Source: Welwitschia mirabilis (taxonomy: Eukaryota; Gnetophyta; Gnetopsida; Welwitschiales). Taken from it: a DNA stretch of 64,000 nucleotides. Below are positions 1-12,490 of this stretch, in pieces. How positions within the stretch are numbered: position 1 is the first letter of the stretch; each line of letters starts with the position of its first letter. The notes under the pieces are model-generated. The model saw only the letters and a list, made by a program, of their open reading frames with translations, searched no databases and was not told the origin of the DNA. A program made the position numbers and the translations under genes. The DNA lies in NCBI GenBank assembly GCA_051453625.1, contig JBOZIK010000001.1, positions 130,556,617 through 130,620,616 of the forward strand, written 5' to 3'.

Positions 1-480
1 AGTGCCTTCATTGGGATTACAACATTTGGGTGAACTCCTGTCTATACTAGCATGTGTTTTTGTGCAAGTTATATGATCTCCAAGTTTATCTAAGGACTTA
101 AAGATTGCATAAATTCATACCGCAATACTTATGTACTTCTTTTAAATGCATTTTCTATTAAATGGCCTAATAGCTTTTCACACCAAGCTCTAGATACTTT
201 GCTTGAGAGTATAAAGAGCCTTTTTGAGTTTGTAAACATAGTATGATATATGAGAATTCACAAATCCTTTAAGTTTCATAACATACATTTCCTTTTGAAG
301 TACTCCATTTAAAAAGGAACTTTTAACATCTATTTGGTAAATTTTGAATTCTCTAACATATGCAAAGGCTAAAAGCATTTTTATATACTCCATATGAGCT
401 ACTGGTGAAAAGGTTTCTTCAAAGTCTATACCTTCTTGTTAGTTTTACCCTTTAATGACTAACTTTACTTTGTTTCTGAT
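1..480 (-). pseudogene. copia reverse transcriptase fragment
   Basis: The N-terminal half of a copia RT. The stretch FEETFSPVAHMEYIKMLLAF at about 450-370 is the conserved entry into the RT fold. It is followed by QIDVKSSFLNG, where the Asp is the first catalytic carboxylate, and by LKKALYTLKQ, a form of the copia LKKALYGLKQ block. A 67-codon open stretch covers 393-190, and frameshifts and stops lie on both sides. The YxDD catalytic loop would fall beyond the window edge. In life this domain copied element RNA into DNA inside the virus-like particle. It is inactive here. Confidence 0.85.
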
Positions 481-1239
481 AGCATTACCATTTTTATTTA
501 TTTTGTTTCTAAAAATCATTTTGTGCTAATAATAGGTCTGTTATACGGCCTTGGTGTAAGTTTCCATACATCACACCTTTCAAACTGATTAAGTTCCTCT
601 TGCATTGCTAGCATTCAACATTCATCACTTTCTACTTCATTAAAGGTTTTGGGTTCTACTTGTGAGTTATATGCTGCAAATCCATAGAATTTGGTAGTAT
701 GGCTTTAAGTTTAAATCACATCATATGGACTATCTATGAGGTTGCCTGAGGAATGATCTTTCTTTAGTTTGATCATGTTTGAAAAAGTTTTCTTATCTGT
801 TTCTTGTTCTTTTTCCTCCTTATTATCTGAATGTGCTTGGAGATTACTAGATTTTTTAAATTGTATGGGATAATAATCCTCCTGTTCCTAGATAGAAGTT
901 GAGTTAGTTTCATCTATTATTATGTTTATAGTTTTCTCTATCACATAAGTTCTATTATTGAACACTTGATAGACTTTACTGAGCATAGAGTAATCGAAAG
1001 ATTCTATTAACAACTTTAGTGTCAAAATTTCTTAGCTTATTCCTTTCATTTAAAATAAAAGACTTTAAATTAAAAATATGAAATAACTTATTGAGGGTTT
1101 TTTACTAGGCAATAATTCATATGAGGTTTTAGAAGTAAAATGTCTTACCAGAAATCTATTGGAAATATAACCAGTAGTGTAAATAGCTTCTACTCAGAAA
1201 ATATATAAAACCTATTTATCATGAATCATTATTCTTGTC

Positions 1240-1640
1240 ATTTTATTTAAAACCCTACTCTTTATTTTAGCAACTCTAGTTTATTGTAGAGTTCTTGGTG
1301 CAGAGAATTGGTGAAGAATACCAAGCTGTTTACAAAAATTTTTGAATGTTTTATTTTTGAATTCTGTGTTATTGTTAATTCTTATGATCTTGATCTTATA
1401 TCCCTTTTGGTTCTCTAACCTAATGCATAACTTAGAAAAAATATTAAATACCTCATCCTTGTATGTAAGGCTACCCATGTAAAATAAGAGTAATCATCAA
1501 TAACAGTTAGAAAACATTTTTTCTAACCAAGACTTTCTGTAGGTGATGAACCAACAAATCAAGATGCAAGAGATCTAAAGAATGTTTAGTTGTAATAGTG
1601 TTTTTCTTACCAAATCTTACCTTTATTTCTTTCCATTTCT
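1240..1640 (-). pseudogene. copia integrase core fragment
   Basis: A 65-codon open stretch (1478-1281) matches the copia integrase core up to the FSAPRTLQ block (FSAPRTPQ in the family). Upstream, in another frame, is IDDYSYFTW, which carries the first catalytic Asp, so a frameshift separates the two. The second catalytic Asp, normally in an RSDNG-type motif, is replaced: the sequence reads RINNNTEF. The copy therefore lost both frame and a catalytic residue. Integrase would have joined the DNA copy to the host chromosome. Confidence 0.85.
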
Positions 1641-1699
1641 AGCATTCCTCATAAACCTAATTATTAAGGCTTTATAACTTAGGGAGTTCTCTTATCATT

Positions 1700-2240
1700 T
1701 CTTATGAGGATAATGGTTTTAGCAAGTCTTTGTTTATGTGTTTAAGCTTTTTGTATCATAGCTTCCTTTCACTTGTAATACTTAATACACACTTGGTTTC
1801 CTTGTTAGAAATGTCTTATAAAGTAGTTATGTAGATATTAGATTTTCTAATTCCAACCAAAAAAAATTATTTAAGTTAATTTTTTTAATAACATAAGCAT
1901 TTTTGATAAAATTAACAGAAAAGTTTGCATCGCATAACTGAATAACACTTAAAAGATTATGTTACAATCCTTTTACAAAGAAACATATCTTACCTTAGGT
2001 AGGTTATCTCCTCTAATGATTCTAATACCTCTGATAGGTGCTTTAATATTATCACCAAAAGTGACCACTCTATTGTTTTTCTCTACTGAGGTGGTAAAGC
2101 TGGATTCTTCTCTAGTCATGTGCCTTAAAAATCCATTATCAATATACTAGACATGTTTATTTACTACTTGTAGTGTAATTTGAGCTAATGGAGAGGCACT
2201 TGATTTTGGAATTCATATTTTCTTTGTTTTACTTGCACAA
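1700..2240 (-). other. copia gag-integrase interval, probably decayed protease
   Basis: Between the second gag knuckle and the integrase core, where a copia element carries its aspartic protease. I could not find a convincing D-[ST]-G active site in any minus-strand frame, so only the position supports a protease. Confidence 0.35.
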
Positions 2241-2249
2241 GATGTTGTA

Positions 2250-3300
2250 CCATAGTTTTTGACCTTCTAGCACTGTAAGTATAATATCTAGTTTTAAATT
2301 TAATTCTATAATTAAACTAATAATGATCACATTTGTAGCAATAATAACAGATAATATTATTGGTATAAACTATATGCTCATACCTTTGTTTGTAGTTCCA
2401 TTTATTGAATAAGGAAGCTAAAGTACTAATGGAGGCTTCATTATGGCTTAAATTGCTTTTATCATTTGGAATTCTACATTGTCCAAGCATAATGTTTAAG
2501 GTCTCCTTCCCTTAAGTAAACTTCTCATTAATTCTTTTTGAATCAAAAAGTTCTTATCTAACATTATTTAAAACATACATTAGTTTACTGATCTTAGCTT
2601 TAAGAGCTGAGTTTTTAGATTATAATTTATTTTAATAACTTCTCTCTTGTTCATATGCTATATCACAATAATGAAGTTATTGTTTCATTTTAGCACATAC
2701 CTTTTACAACTTAATGAACTCTTTAGAAATTTAATCATACCTCTCTTAAAGTTTCATACTTATTTTGTCTTCACTGTCTGATTTAAATTCTTCTTTTCTT
2801 CCATCACTTTCCTTTAGATTATGTACAATTGTCATATAGGATGAATAAGCTTTTTCATCATTAGATGTTTCTATTTTAATTACATCCTCATCATCATTCC
2901 ATCCTGTGAATAAAGGTTTTCTTTCATTGAGGTCTTTTTTTAATGCTTTTTGTTAATACTTTGTTAGAGCTAGTACATTCTAAGGCTATGTGTCCTTTAC
3001 TTCCATAAATCCAACATTCTAACTTGGAAATATTAGACTTGGAATAAAATAAAGAACTACTAGAATTTTTACCTTTAAAATTACCTCTAACCTAAAATCC
3101 AAATGATTTTTTATAGTCCTTCTTCATGTTATTCTTTTATGAAAGAAGTCTTTTGACTCACCTTGTGATAAGAGCAATTTTCTCTTCCATATAATTTTTA
3201 AAGTTATCTTTATTTGATCCTTCTTTTGTTTTCCCTTTGAAGGCTTTTGTTGCATTTGTGAATTTATATAATCTTTGAGTTCTTAATTAGATCCTCTCAA
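2250..3300 (-). pseudogene. copia gag region with two zinc knuckles
   Basis: A first CCHC knuckle lies at 3016-2975 and reads CWIYGSKGHIALEC, so its second Cys has become Tyr. A charged, coiled-coil-like stretch follows at about 2900-2500, rich in Lys, Glu, Asp and Ser. A second, weaker knuckle is near 2345-2290 (CYYCYKCDHY), with its last Cys replaced. Several stops and frameshifts interrupt it. Gag would have formed the particle and bound genomic RNA. The knuckle order and charged spacer are seen in the sequence; the lineage is inferred. Confidence 0.7.
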
Positions 3301-3330
3301 TCAGAAAAACACCCACTAGTATAGATAAGA

Positions 3331-5940
3331 GTTAACCTGAATGTTGTAATCCATTTGGCACTAGACTAAAAGTTAGAGAATGGATTTAAATAAAGTATTT
3401 TTAGTATTTTTTGCTTTAAGTAAATGAAATAAAAAATAATGCAAATGTAATGGAGGATAAATGATGATGAAATGCAAATGAATGAAATTCAAGTGTAATG
3501 AATCTATTTAACTACCAATCCTTCTTTCACAAAAATTAGCTCTTACAACTTAGATCAATTAGGAAGAGCTATCATTTATCCTTAACCAACATAAGCTATA
3601 AGATACATTAAATAAAATATAAATAAATGCAAACATGGAAATGGAAAAAAAATAAAAATAAGATCTAAACTAATAATGTCAATCTTAACAAAGGTTATTT
3701 TTATGATCTAGATAAACTATGAAGCTGTTACGAAATTATAATCAACTTAAACCATAAGGGAGGTCCACATAATAAAAGTGGAAAGAGTTCTTGTATTAAT
3801 CATGAATTAACATTTACTTACAAATAAAGTAGCATAATTTCAATTGAGTATACTAAGCCCGACACCAAGGAAGACTCCTCTCTATAGCTATGAATGGACC
3901 TCTTGCCCTTCAATCTTCCATCACAAGAATTTCTAGTACAAAAGATAAAATTGGAAGTAAAGGCAAGGGGGTATTTATAGTTTTACATTAAGAATTCTAG
4001 AAGCGAAACCCTATAAGTCAGAGAAGAAACCTTGGCAACCCATATAGGGCACATGACCTTATTATAAAGATAATTCATTTCATTCATACAAAATATTTGT
4101 TGTCTTGATATTGTCATCAAGAAAGACATTGGAAATGACACCCCATAATAATAGGAGATTCATTAGCTTTTAGCCCTACAGTCAACCTAGCAACTTTAGT
4201 CTAAGTCAGCATCTATGTCGTCTTGTCTATTGTTTAAACAACATAGGAGATGACAGGCTTCTTATGTCTTCAATCTAAGAGAAATTAGCATCTACATCAT
4301 TGGTCTTCTTCTAAAAGTACTAAGTATCAAAATCTACCTGAAGCACCCTCGAATATACCTAGAATTACATTGTTTTGTGATCATCTTATTATCTATCCAT
4401 AATCATCAAAAAACCATCTAAACCTATTCAAATATCCTACAAAAGTACTTAAAATACCCCATCAAATATATACAATTTGACATCACAACATAGCCTCCCA
4501 CTTAGACTTGTTTGTCTCTGCTGGAGTAAGTAATCAACTATACTTGTGAGCTAAATTGGCTAAGATAAATAGTAATTAGGGAAATGTATGTTGAGTTCAA
4601 AAATCTATATCATATAGGATTAAATATCAACAACTAGTAAATTTATGTATTACCTCTGCAAGATGTGTAATAATGTTATTGTCTTGGCTATTGTTCGAAT
4701 GATTATAAGGTCGATATACATAACAAATCAAAATGAAAGTGTCTGTAAACATGATCATCAGAAAAATTAGCATAAAAAAATATTTGTTAGTCCCTCACTT
4801 AAAAACATTTAGTAGATCACAAGATAAAAAATTAAATATCATACACAAAAAAATCGTCATAAAATATAACCATAATAACTCAAAAAAATGATGATGTATA
4901 TGAATAATTAAAGTAGTGATAACTCAAATGATGTGTATAAATCAATTAGTATGTTTAAAAGACAATCTACAAGGGAAAAGTACAAAACATAATCACAACA
5001 TTACTCTCCCTGTCCATGGTCTTTTGAATCTCCTGGGTTATACCTAAGAAGGACCTCTAACTATGCTATTCTGGCCTACTAAATAATGTTCATGATGCAA
5101 ATTATAAAGGTAATAAGAAATCATAACTTGATCATTACATCACATATATGGACCATAAAATCTCAGAAAAGAAAGTTTTAAAAAAATAATAAGGGCTAGG
5201 TAGGGTTAGATAATTAAGTATATCAATAGTAAATCCTCAAAAAGTTATCAGAAAATGTAAAAGATAGATAAAAGTGAAGAATCGTTTATAAAAATGATCA
5301 TGGAAAAGGAATTACATGGGTAAGAAACTCAAAGTAAAAGAAAAGGATAGGGCCACGATAATGCAAAAAGTAGAAAGAAGAGATACTAAGAAAAAATCCT
5401 TAAATATGCTCAAACTTGAAATCATTCAAGAGCAGCAAGTGGATGTGTGAAAACTCAAGAAAAAAAATCATCATAAATTAAAGTAACATCATTTGTCAAA
5501 AGTGCTAAATAAAGACAAATCCTATAGATAAAGACCATGAATAAAAACAAAAAGACAATAAGAAAACTACTAAATAATCAAGTCCTAATTATTTCACTAA
5601 AAATATATGAAAATGACTTTAAAATATCAAATAAAATAACTAGAAAAAGGGAAAAAAATGAACAACTAGAAACATAAAGAAGATTGTTTACCTATCTAAA
5701 ATTATAACCTAGCAAACTCCCTTGGTAGAAGTGATCAAACTAGCTGATTAGTGAGAAGTGACATGATGTAAAAACTTTATAAAGTATTACTCGAATAGAT
5801 AATGATTATGATGATGCTAAGAAGATCTAATGTTTTTAATTACTAAATGATAAGATCAAAAGATATCAGAAATGGATTAATCTACTCACATCCTAAACCT
5901 ACATGGGAATCCTAAGAAGTGAAATAACCATGTAGGAGTA
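3331..5940. other. Unassigned AT-rich DNA
   Basis: No coding potential, structural RNA or clear terminal repeat was recognised. Pyrimidine-rich strings next to short unique text near 4490-4510 and 5005-5020 look like LTR or polypurine-tract borders read from the other strand. No partner repeat was found, so this may be decayed LTR or leader sequence of the flanking elements. Confidence 0.4.
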
Positions 5941-5960
5941 TTGTATGCACAATAAGTGTA

Positions 5961-6428
5961 GGAAACAAGTAATGCCTCTGATGATAGTAGGGACATCATT
6001 GATCCCATAGCCTCTAAGTAATAATTATTTCCATAATGAAGGGAGTGCAACCACTATCATAAGAGTAGAACCCATGAAGCATAGCTAACTAAGCCCCTAA
6101 TGGAGTTCCCANNNNNNNNNNNNNNNNNNNNNNNNNNNNNNNNNNNNNNNNNNNNNNNNNNNNNNNNNNNNNNNNNNNNNNNNNNNNNNNNNNNNNNNNN
6201 NNNNNNNNNNNNNNNNNNNNNNNNNNNNNNNNNNNNNNNNNNNNNNNNNNNNNNNNNNNNNNNNNNNNNNAATGAGCTTAGAAAATAAGTAATGCCTCTG
6301 ATGATACTAGAGACATCTTTGATCCTATAGCCTCTAAATTATTTTTATGATGAGGGGAGTGCAACCATTGTTAGAGAAGTAAAGACTTACAAAGCATGGT
6401 CAATTGACCTCTGAGTGAAGTTTCCATA
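5961..6428. repeat. Two ~150-bp direct repeats on either side of an N gap
   Basis: The copy at 5961-6111 and the copy at 6280-6428 share most of their sequence. Both contain AATGCCTCTGATGATA, then a 'gatcc[ct]atagcctcta' string, a 'ggagtgcaacca' string and a 'aagcat' string in the same order. They differ by substitutions and small indels, so they are diverged tandem copies rather than one read duplicated at a gap. They sit just beyond the 3' side of the minus-strand gypsy element and could be part of its 3' LTR. Confidence 0.75.
6112..6270. other. Assembly gap (159 N)
   Basis: Undetermined bases between two copies of a local direct repeat. Collapse or expansion of the repeat array here is likely. 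Confidence 0.99.
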
Positions 6429-6899
6429 GCTATCTTATCGCACTATGAAAGGCTCCTCTTGGAAAAATTTACCCCAATGGCTTGTGGTAGGAAAAATAGT
6501 TTATTTTAGATAAAAGATAACTCTTTTACTCTCTTTATTTCTTTTTTTCCTTGTTTTTTAAAAAAAAAAATCCCACATGATCAAATACTCATAATGATAA
6601 GGATGAAGCAATGAGATAAGAAACAAGTAAGAGCATATCCAAACAACTAAAGAATCATATCATTGATAGAGAATATAAGATTGAAGGCATATTCCTGTAA
6701 AATGAAGTTCATAGATGTATAAATGTCTTAAGATTAAGTGAGTCTAATATTATCACTTTGGAGTGCCTAACTAGAAGATTACTAGGCATGGTAACTTAAC
6801 AAAGTGATACATATGTCAAGTTAAAGATGTTCAAGTGAGATTATGACATCTATCCAAGGAATTGGTTAAGAAAGAATTTAGAAAATGGTAGGAAGAAAC

Positions 6900-8090
6900 T
6901 TGTTCTTATCAATAGGGGCTTTCAAGATAAGTGCTTCTATCATGTTCAAGGTTTAATTGGCAGATGATTCATAGATTTTCAACCTTTGTTCATTAACTTT
7001 CTGAATTTTCTTAGTATTTGAATCAGAGATTTGAACTAAGACATTAAGATGTACTTTTTTAATAAGATAAGGACCTAATCATTTAGAGGTTCACTTGTTA
7101 TGTAAAAGGTGCACTCAGGAGCTATATAAAAGAACTAGTTAACCTAATTCAAATTGCTTATGGATTATCTTTTTGTCATGTTTAACTTAGCTTGGGCTTT
7201 ATGAATGAGTTGACGATGTACAACATCGATAAGTTTTTCATTCAAATTATCAAGTTAAACTAATCAAGTCTTAAGATTTTCATATAAGTTTACAGGTTAG
7301 GTTGATAGATGAATCAATAGGAGTTATAGCAAATATCATAGAATACAAACTTTTTTGTACAAATGTTTGTAAGGTGAAAAATTAAGAGAGTTTCCCCAAG
7401 TAGTATGGTAAGCCCAAAAAACATTGTAAAGTTTAGAAGCCTAAATTCTCTTATTGATAAAGACTAGGTTTTTTGCTATTAGTGTTTTTAGCTTATCCAT
7501 TAATTTGTGGATGATAAGAACATGCAATTATATATTCAATTCTAATGGATAAAATAAGTTTTCCAAAAAGGTAATTAATAAAGTAAGTTCCTTGATCACT
7601 AATGATGATTTTAAGGAAACCAGAATGCTAAAGATATGAGTTCAAAAGAAATTACAAATAGTGCAGGCATCATTTTTTTTGGAAGTAGGAATATTTTCAA
7701 CCCACTTGGTAATATAATAAACAATCACTAAGCTATAGTTTTTACCATGAAATGGTGGTTTAAGTTAATCCCCCAATAGTCAAAAGGTTTACATTCAAGC
7801 ATATCTTTAAGGGACATATCTTGAAATTGATTTAGACTACCATAATATTAACAAGTATTACATCTTCTGGCAAAGTCAAAAGAGCCCTTGAAAAGTATAG
7901 GCTAATAGAAACTAGAGTGAAGAATTTTCATTGTATTCTTTTGGCCACTAAAGTTTCCCCCACATACCCCATCATGGTAAAGGTTAAGAATATCTAGCTT
8001 TTCCCATTCAGGCACACACATGATTTGGTCTTTGCATCTATGATAAATATGGGATCATTCCAAGTATAATCACCAATTCTATGGAGAAAA
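6900..8090 (-). pseudogene. gypsy integrase
   Basis: The zinc-binding N-terminal domain is at about 7985-7850, with HDGVCGG and then RRCNTC. The core begins near 7785 with DYWGINL. Family members have WGIDF at this point, so the first catalytic Asp is Asn here. The C-terminal part near 7000-6960 has VNEQRLKIY, a form of the VNGQRLK tail found at the end of this pol type. Multiple stops interrupt it. It would have inserted element cDNA into the genome; it is inactive. Confidence 0.8.
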
Positions 8091-8149
8091 TACTTCCATT
8101 AATTATGGTTCTAATGCTAAAGATTTTTTATCGTAACAAGGTAGCTTAC

Positions 8150-8640
8150 AATATTATCATACCAAGGAGTAGGATGAGTAGAGGAGATGGAATAAAGTTA
8201 TTTAACAAAAAATAGTTATTCATCAAGAAAGAAATCATTAATTGAAATTTCATTAAGAGAATAAGAGAGATGAGACAAGTGATCTACAATACTATTATGT
8301 TTTTTAACCTTATTGATGATGGTAAGATTAAATTCTTACATGATAAGAATCCATCCAATAAGTCTAGCACTAGAATCTTTCTTGGTCATAAGGTAATGTA
8401 TGGCTACCTAAACCATGTAAACATTAGTATGAAAGCCAAGAAAACAATGTCTAAGATGATCACAAAAAGAGATGATGATAAGCATTTCTTTTTTAGTGGT
8501 AGTGTAGTTGAATTAGGCCTTAGACAAAGTTTTACTAAGATAAGATATGACTTTAAGATCATTTTCACATTTTTGACCAAGAACACTATCCATAGTAATG
8601 TTGCTAATGTTACACTTAAATTCAAAATATTTAATCCAAT
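8150..8640 (-). pseudogene. gypsy RNase H
   Basis: Minus-strand frames give VISYLSKTL (family YYASRTL), FNYTTTKKEML (family NYATTEKELL) and, at the end, VDHLSHLS. After it comes NDFFLDEQLF and then HPTPWYDNIVSYL, the usual link between RNase H and integrase. These blocks in this order are diagnostic. At least three frameshifts or stops separate them. A 145-codon open stretch on the opposite strand (8270-8707) is an antisense shadow. Confidence 0.82.
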
Positions 8641-9480
8641 CAAGACCCATTACAATAGGTTCAAAATAAATTTTATTCTTAAGTGTTTTAAAATCAAGTT
8701 GACATAAGTCATTTAATCAAATTTAGCTTTTTTTTCAAGTAATGTGTGAAGGGGTTTTCAACCCTTGACATAATCTTTAATAAAATGGTGATAGAAACTA
8801 GAAGATCTAACTTGTTTGATATTAGTTAAAGGGTTAATATTTTTAATGATACCAACTTTATAGGGTCTATCCTAATTTCATCACTAAGAATGTGGTTACC
8901 TAAAAGAATCCTATTATTGATAAGGAAGAAACTCTTTTTTCAACTCAAATGTAGGCCACTTTCTATACATATATCTAAGACTTTCTCTAACCTTTCCATG
9001 ATTTATTAAAAAGTTTCACTAAAGATTAAGAAGTCATCCATAAAGATTCCAATAGATTCCTCTATCATGTTAGAAAAGATACCCATCATCATTCATTGAA
9101 AAGTTTTAAAGGCATTACAAAGTCCAAAAGGCATTTTTCTAAAGGAAAATGTACCAAAGGGAGAAGTAAAGGTTGTTTCTATTTGGTCCTTACTAGCTAT
9201 GCAAATTTAATTATAACTACTATATTCATTAGAAAAATAGTAGTAGACATGTCCTTAGATTTTATCAAGCACTTTATTAAAAAAGGGTAAGGAACAATGA
9301 TCCTTCTTAATGACCTCATTAAAGTTTCTAAAGTTAATACAAATTCTCCATTTGCCACCCTTTTTAAGAACTACCATTAAGGGGCTAACCCATTTACTAT
9401 TAGATATAGCATAAATAATTCTAGCATTAATAAGTTTAATAATTTCAATTTTGACTACTTGCGTAAGGGATAGATAGACT
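8640..9480 (-). pseudogene. gypsy reverse transcriptase
   Basis: From 9420 downward the minus strand reads KWVSPLMVVLKKGGKWRICI, the entry to the RT palm, then FGLCNAFKTFQ near 9130-9100. The catalytic loop FMDD is at 9044-9033 and both loop aspartates remain. The family's fingers and thumb blocks follow in another frame at about 8980-8700. Despite intact catalytic residues, frameshifts and stops on either side make the copy non-functional. Confidence 0.87.
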
Positions 9481-10460
9481 TCATTGGGGTTGCCTAACTA
9501 GTTTAGTGTTATCTTCAAGGTAGATTTTGTATTGAACTATGGAAGAGGAAATGGTAGCTAAATCCTTATGGATCCAAGCAAAAGAATTTTCCTTAGAAGT
9601 TAAAATTGGGACTAAGTTAGATTCTTATTGAGGGGTAAGAAGTTTACTTATCACCAAAGGTTTCTTCAAATTGTTAAATAGAAAAATGTATTTCAGACCT
9701 TCAGGTAACTTTTTTAGTTCTAAGTTGTAATTTTTAGTTTCTATTACTAAATTGCCATCATTGATTGTTCTCGAATTGTTGTCTAGACAACTAAGTGCAT
9801 GACACATCTTAAAATATTTTCTATTAAATTTACATATTGGACTTCTTCCTAGTTTAAAACTTCCTAATCCTTATAATTGAGATAGGTAATTTTAATTAGA
9901 TTATCATACAAGATTTATTCATGTGATATTATCAATCTCTCCTTAATTAAGCAATGTCGTAAAAATAAATTTGATTTAAGTTCTTCATCTAAGTCCAGCT
10001 CATCTCCTATTTCTTTTAGTAGCATTAAAAACTCTAGTGGTGAGCTTCTTATTACCTATATGACATTCCATTATTCTGGTTCATGTATCGATGATATAGT
10101 GAATAGTTGCACAAAAGGCTCTTTTATAAGAGTAGTGGATAAACTCCATCATGTTCTACTTCAATAATAAACATATCTATGAGGTAGAATACTTCTTCTA
10201 TTTGGATAATTGAGTCTTTAATAATTCCTAAGGATTTCTTGATTGAAGTATCAGCTAATTTTAAAATGACTCATGTAGGTTCCACTCTATTTTCCAACCC
10301 AAGTCGTTTACATATATGAAGAGGCATGATATTTACACTTGATCCTATCTTAATTAATGCTTTTCTAGTTCTCTCATTTTCTTCAAAGGTAATGCTCATT
10401 ATTGGTACCCAAAGGTATTTAAATTTATGACTTTTTTTATAACTAAGTTAGAGATAGATT
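9481..10460 (-). pseudogene. gypsy protease and protease-RT linker
   Basis: The active-site region near 10360-10330 reads IGSSVNIMPLHICKRLGL, whereas relatives have DLGSSVN. The catalytic Asp is therefore Lys (the codon before IGSS). Downstream is ADTSIKKSLGIIKD, the flap-side block. A 60-codon open stretch at 9807-9625 contains LKKLPEGLKYIFL, the conserved linker that precedes RT. Stops and shifts are present. Confidence 0.78.
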
Positions 10461-12250
10461 GAGTAAGGAAGACCTTACTAGGAATGATACATTTTTGTTT
10501 TCTTCAAACTAGGTCTGTTCACAAATTAGCATACTTAGGATTTTCTTTAAAGAGTTTTCAAAAAGGTAAGTTAATGTTCACATCTTACATCAAGGCTTTC
10601 AAGTATTCAAGATAGGTAGGATTCGTGTTTAACTTATTAAGCCAAGGATTAGAAAGTTTCTTCCCTTTATTTTCTTGTAAAGAATTTTTCATGGTATGCA
10701 TGTTATTTAAAATTAAAGGAACTTACATGTATCCAAAATTTCTACACCATCTTCTTCTTCTTTTTTTCCCATTATTTTTTGAAGTTGAAGCCTTATGAGT
10801 AGGAGGTATTGTATCATTTCCCCTTTTAGTTACTACTTTCATATTTTTATTGACTTTATTTGAATTGGGTAAAGGTTAAGATGTCAGAGATATTTGTGGT
10901 TGTTGATTGGCTAACATTGTTTATTGGACATATTTACTAAGTTTTCAATGTTATTCTTGGTCTTTCCTTACATCTTCTTTAGTTCTTCTATTGAATCTCT
11001 AAGTGGATCATTCTGATTTAGTGGAAGGATTAAGGTGCTTTGTTGAAAATTCAAGTTATTTGGTTGGAAGTTTGAATTCTTGAATCTATTTCAAAAGGTT
11101 TTCAGTTTGATTGTCCACTCAATCTTTATTGAAATTATGGTTGGCCTTTAAAGTTAGAAAGCATTTGATTAATGCACACAGTTCCTCAAATGTTCTTTCT
11201 TTACAAGTTAGGAACAAGGGTATTCTTTAGTTGGATGAGAGTTGTCTTTACATATATCACATGTTGAAGTTGTGTCTCCCTCTTTTATTGCCTTTGCATT
11301 AACTATCATTTGAGTGTGCTTCGCCAAAGTGGTAGTAAAGTCTTTAATCATATAAATTGAATCACCTTTTTCTTCCTCTTTATCATGTTTTACTATTTTT
11401 TAAGTCTTTTATGATTTAACATATGGTTTAATTTTCTTTAGAAGTTGGTTTTGGCCAAGTTTGAATTATTTCAACAAGATCTTTCAATAACTTTTATGCA
11501 TCATTTAAGGTTAAGTTTATCAAGTTTTCATTACAAGAAACATCTACAAGTTCTTTAGTTTAACTAGTCAATTTATTGTAAAAATGATACATCAACTTTT
11601 CTTTACGAATATCATCAATAGGGTTGGAATGTATAGCTATGATAAATCACTCATATATTGTGGCATAATATTATTAAGGTTGTTGTTGAAAGTTGGTAAC
11701 CTCCTTCCTTCTTTTTTTCATAGTACTGTCACTTAAAAATATCTTAGTAAAAACTTCTTGTTCTTGACTCCATGGTTTAAGACTCTTGTGTGGAATGGTT
11801 TTGAGCCATAGTTTTGATATTCCTCTAAGTGTGATAGGAAAGATAACCATGTAAATATGATCACTAATATGTTTATTCCTAGTTTCTGAGGTAAGAACAA
11901 GTTATTCAATGTCGGCTAGATGTTGAAAAGGATCCTCTTCAAGTTTCCCCAAAAATGTCAGATATGCACTTAAGTTTCTTAATTCTATATCATTGTCAAA
12001 TATTAAATCAAAAGAATTTTGGATTTCATGTTAGATTCATTCCTATGGCTAATAGGAACCCTTTATATGGGATAAACCTTTTGAAGTCGCATCTCATGCA
12101 TAACTAGACAGGTCACAAACATTACCTTAATCACTCTGATAGCTTACTTTCATGACCAATGGGAGCTCCTCAGGTGGCCTAGCCCCTAAGGCAGCATAAT
12201 TAGGTTACTTAGCAAGTCTTAAATTTAGAAGGATCAAGATATTTCATGTG
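10461..12250 (-). pseudogene. gypsy gag
   Basis: The start region is near 12250-12200. The retrotransposon-gag core lies at about 11960-11400, with blocks such as HISDHIYMVIFPITLRG, then LWLKTIPHKSLKPWSQ and FTKIFLSDSTMKKRKEV. These correspond to the family pattern of a Phe-rich helix, a W-x-W-type segment and a K/R-rich segment. Several stops occur. The interval 10461-10900 is less clear and probably holds the gag C-terminus. Confidence 0.75.
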
Positions 12251-12289
12251 TAGTTAGATACTCAAACGAGCAAACAAGAAAAATCCATG

Positions 12290-12490
12290 ATATATGTAAG
12301 AGATGCAAGAAATAAACCATTCAAAAAAATAATGGAAGAATCATAAATCATATAAAAAATAATTCAAAGAATCAAAAACCATACAAAAAAGAATTTGAAA
12401 AGCCATAAATCATACAAGAGGAATTGAAGAACCATAATCAATACAAGAGTGAAATAAAAAACATAAGAACCATATAAGAAAATAGATTAA
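12290..12490. repeat. Short imperfect A-rich repeats
   Basis: Variants of a 'ccataaatcatacaa' word recur several times with spacings of 30 to 60 bases, in what would be the leader of the neighbouring minus-strand gypsy element. They are probably low-complexity sequence rather than a functional array. Confidence 0.5.

Larger units (their letters stand above)
1..3330 (-). mobile_element. Degenerate Ty1/copia retrotransposon, truncated by the window start
   Basis: Read on the minus strand the domains run in copia order: gag with zinc knuckles (about 3300-2250), a poorly preserved protease stretch (about 2200-1700), integrase (about 1640-1240), then reverse transcriptase (about 480-1). Integrase before RT identifies Ty1/copia rather than Ty3/gypsy. 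All domains are broken by stops and frameshifts, so the copy is dead. RNase H and the 3' LTR would lie left of base 1. I could not find the 5' LTR or primer site on the right. Two zinc knuckles and a long charged spacer in gag resemble SIRE/Tork-type elements, but the lineage is uncertain. Confidence 0.85.
6740..12250 (-). mobile_element. Degenerate autonomous-type Ty3/gypsy element (Athila-like)
   Basis: The minus strand carries gag (about 12250-10900), aspartic protease (about 10460-10080), reverse transcriptase (about 9480-8640), RNase H (about 8640-8150) and integrase (about 8090-6900). Integrase after RNase H marks Ty3/gypsy. The FMDD catalytic loop, the DHLS string closing RNase H and the HDGVCGG / RRCNTC zinc finger are typical of plant Athila/Tat-type pol. 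Stops and frameshifts occur throughout. The LTRs were not resolved: candidates are 5900-6700 and 12250-12830. It is the only copy in the window with a recognisable gypsy RT and integrase. Confidence 0.85.

Noticed and set aside
8270-8707. 145-codon plus-strand open reading frame
   Set aside because: It is the antisense reading of the RNase H region of the minus-strand gypsy element, whose conserved blocks (VDHLSHLS and others) are clear on the other strand.
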